From positions 5,394,001 to 5,458,000 of the forward strand of contig NC_068569.1 of assembly GCF_025698545.1 (NCBI RefSeq): a stretch of DNA of 64,000 nucleotides, in the 5' to 3' direction. This stretch comes from Gossypium raimondii (taxonomy: Eukaryota; Streptophyta; Magnoliopsida; Malvales; Malvaceae). Under the pieces are notes generated by a model. It saw only the letters and a program-made list of their open reading frames with translations, was not told where the DNA came from and made no database searches. Below are positions 62,517-64,000 of this stretch, piece by piece; the stretch's first letter is position 1; the number at the start of each line of letters is the position of its first letter. The translations under genes and the position numbers were made by a program.

Positions 62517-63951
62517 GGATTTGACCCAAAAAATACACAATATCCTGAAGTTGACCGTCGATCATCGAAATCCAATCCCCAATTAGCATCAGAAAACCCA
62601 ACCAAAGATAATAAACCAGACCGACGGAACGTAATCCCAAAATCAAGAGTTCCAGCCAAATACAGCAATATCCTCTTAAGTGCACCCATATGAACTGTGG
62701 TAGGATTATGCATGAACTGGCAAACCCTGTTTACCACATACGCAATACCAGGCCTAGTAATAACCATATACTGTAACGCACCAGCCAAACTCCTATACTC
62801 CGTCGGATCTGGCAAAGGATCCCCATCATCCTTAGAAACGTGCGACGAACTAATCATAGGTGTATGAACACTTTTAGCATTAGACAAGCCACTTCGTTTT
62901 AACATATCGTGAATGTACTTTTTCTGACATAAATGAAGACTCCCAGTAGAGGACCTAGTAACCTCAAGGCCCAGAAAATAATGCATACTTCCCATATCTT
63001 TGAGCGAGAATTCATCATTCAGCAGCTTCACAAACCAGTCAATAGATGATGACAAACTACCAGTTATGATTATGTCATCAACATACACAAGAACATATAG
63101 TATGGAGTCAGAGCAAGCCCGAACAAACAACGAAGCATCGGATTTGGAACTAACAAACCCAACTGCCAGAAGAAAAGTCTTTAACTTCTCAAACCATGCG
63201 CGAGGAGCCTGATGTAGACCATATAGAGCCTTTTTTAAACGACAGACCAAAGGTTTTCCATCAACTCCAAGCTGTACATATCCCAGAGGTTGTTGCATAA
63301 ACACTTCTCTATCAATATCACCATTTAAAAAAGCATTATTAACATCCACCTGACGAAGCGACCACCCTTTAGTGACCGCAATTGATAAGATAACCCTAAT
63401 AGTCGCAGGTTTGACAACTGGACTAAATGTTTCTTGAAAATCACATCCCGGAACCTGAGAACAACCTTTCGCAACCAAACGTGCTTTGCATCGTTCAACC
63501 GTACCGTCTGGATTTTTCTTGACTTTGAATAACCATTTGCAGCCAATAACTTTGCGACCTGACGGCATAGAAACAAGTTCCCAGGTACCATTCCGAATGA
63601 GTGCATCATACTCAGCTTGAGCAGCAGTCTGCCACTCAGGGCTAGCAAATGCTTCTTCAATCGTTGAAGGTTCACTAACTTCAACCGCAAGAACTTTAGG
63701 TTTGAAAATCCCAGCCTTTGATCGAGTAGTCATGGGATGAACATTCGTATCAGGCACAGAAATCTCTGGTCCTATAGGAACAGATGGAATTGAAACAACT
63801 GGTGTGGGAGACTGATAATCAGAATACAAATTAGTACTTTCGGAACTAACAGCAACTTCATTTTGAGGACCCAAAGCTTCATTAAAAACCGGAACACTAG
63901 GAGAAGTAATACTCGTTGGATCAGCATTAACTTCATTCGGAGGAACCGAAG
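62517..63951 (-). pseudogene. Copia polyprotein, reverse transcriptase and start of RNase H
   Basis: Minus-strand frame reading inward from the second insertion. It gives the linker MTTRSKAGIFKPK and the RT domain with NGTWELVSMPSGRKVIGCKW, FQETFSPVVKPATIR, VDVNNAFLNGD and the catalytic YVDDII. Then come KRSGLSNAKSVHTPM and the RNase H start FSDANWGLDFDDRRSTSGYC, cut at GSNP by the 60249-62516 element. Its reading frame is still open over about 475 codons, so the copia insertion is fairly young. Integrase and gag lie beyond the window. Confidence 0.93.
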
Positions 63952-64000
63952 TGTAACACCCCTAACCCGTATCCGTCGTCGAAGTAGGGTTACGAGGCAT
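63952..64000. mobile_element. Start of another LTR-like element, running out of the window
   Basis: After ...ccgaag the sequence becomes tgtaacacccctaacccgta and continues tccgtcgtcgaagtagggtt. This is the reverse complement of the 3' ends of the elements at 15919-19023 and 60249-62516. It interrupts the copia frame a second time, in the opposite orientation to the first insertion. Confidence 0.75.

Noticed and set aside
1-64000. CRISPR array, operon, phage or other prokaryotic system
   Set aside because: All supported genes are intron-bearing or typical plant genes; the tandem repeats found are minisatellites without repeat-spacer structure.

Overview
The window is nuclear DNA of a flowering plant. 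It has intron-split genes with GT/AG borders, TATA boxes, long AT-rich intergenic DNA and many transposon layers. The gene set (NPH3/RPT2-like, BURP, peroxisomal AGT, SMG7, AHL, SHI/LRP1) is typical of a eudicot. The LTR ends of the form TGTAACAcccctaacccgtatcc and the repeated cacacgg/ccgtgtg blocks recall cotton (Gossypium, Malvaceae) repeats. That lineage call is inference; no comparison was run.

Layout. 1-2.8 kb: the 3' part of an NPH3/RPT2-like BTB gene (+). 3.2-13.5 kb: a tandem array of three BURP genes (-). Two look intact. The third is a pseudogene carrying frameshifts and a 2.1-kb LTR-like insertion with a perfect 5-bp target duplication. The second BURP gene has a long intron holding one intact, phase-compatible candidate exon and two decayed copies of it. 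15.9-19.0 kb: a second LTR-like element full of minisatellites. 19.7-19.9 kb: a fragment of a PYR/PYL abscisic-acid receptor gene. 21.3-23.9 kb: a complete AGT1-type serine:glyoxylate aminotransferase gene (-), five coding exons, with a peroxisomal SRI tail. 24-28 kb: AT-rich intergenic DNA. 28.2-34.3 kb: a complete SMG7 gene (+), a nonsense-mediated decay factor, with introns in both UTRs. 34.3-40.8 kb: mostly intergenic, with a LINE-type RNase H remnant, one small 85-aa candidate gene and a 122-bp tRNA-derived SINE with an 11-bp target duplication. 40.9-41.8 kb: a single-exon AHL gene (AT-hook plus PPC). 43.35-44.3 kb: a 929-bp foldback MITE flanked by 9-bp duplications, next to a G-rich tract. 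49.1-50.4 kb: a single-exon C2-domain gene (-). 51.5-53.3 kb: a cluster of related MITEs. 57.5-58.9 kb: a SHI/STY/LRP1 zinc-finger gene (-). 59.7-64 kb: the 3' end of a Ty1/copia retrotransposon (-), broken by one 2.27-kb LTR-like insertion and, at the window edge, by a second.

The genes do not form an operon or pathway; apart from the BURP array they are unrelated neighbours. No previously undescribed system is convincingly present. The most informative structures are the BURP cassette exon and its decayed copies, the LTR-split BURP pseudogene, the SMG7 3'UTR introns, and the MITE and SINE whose target duplications can be read directly. All exon borders were deduced by eye from splice consensus, reading phase and family resemblance, not from transcripts.
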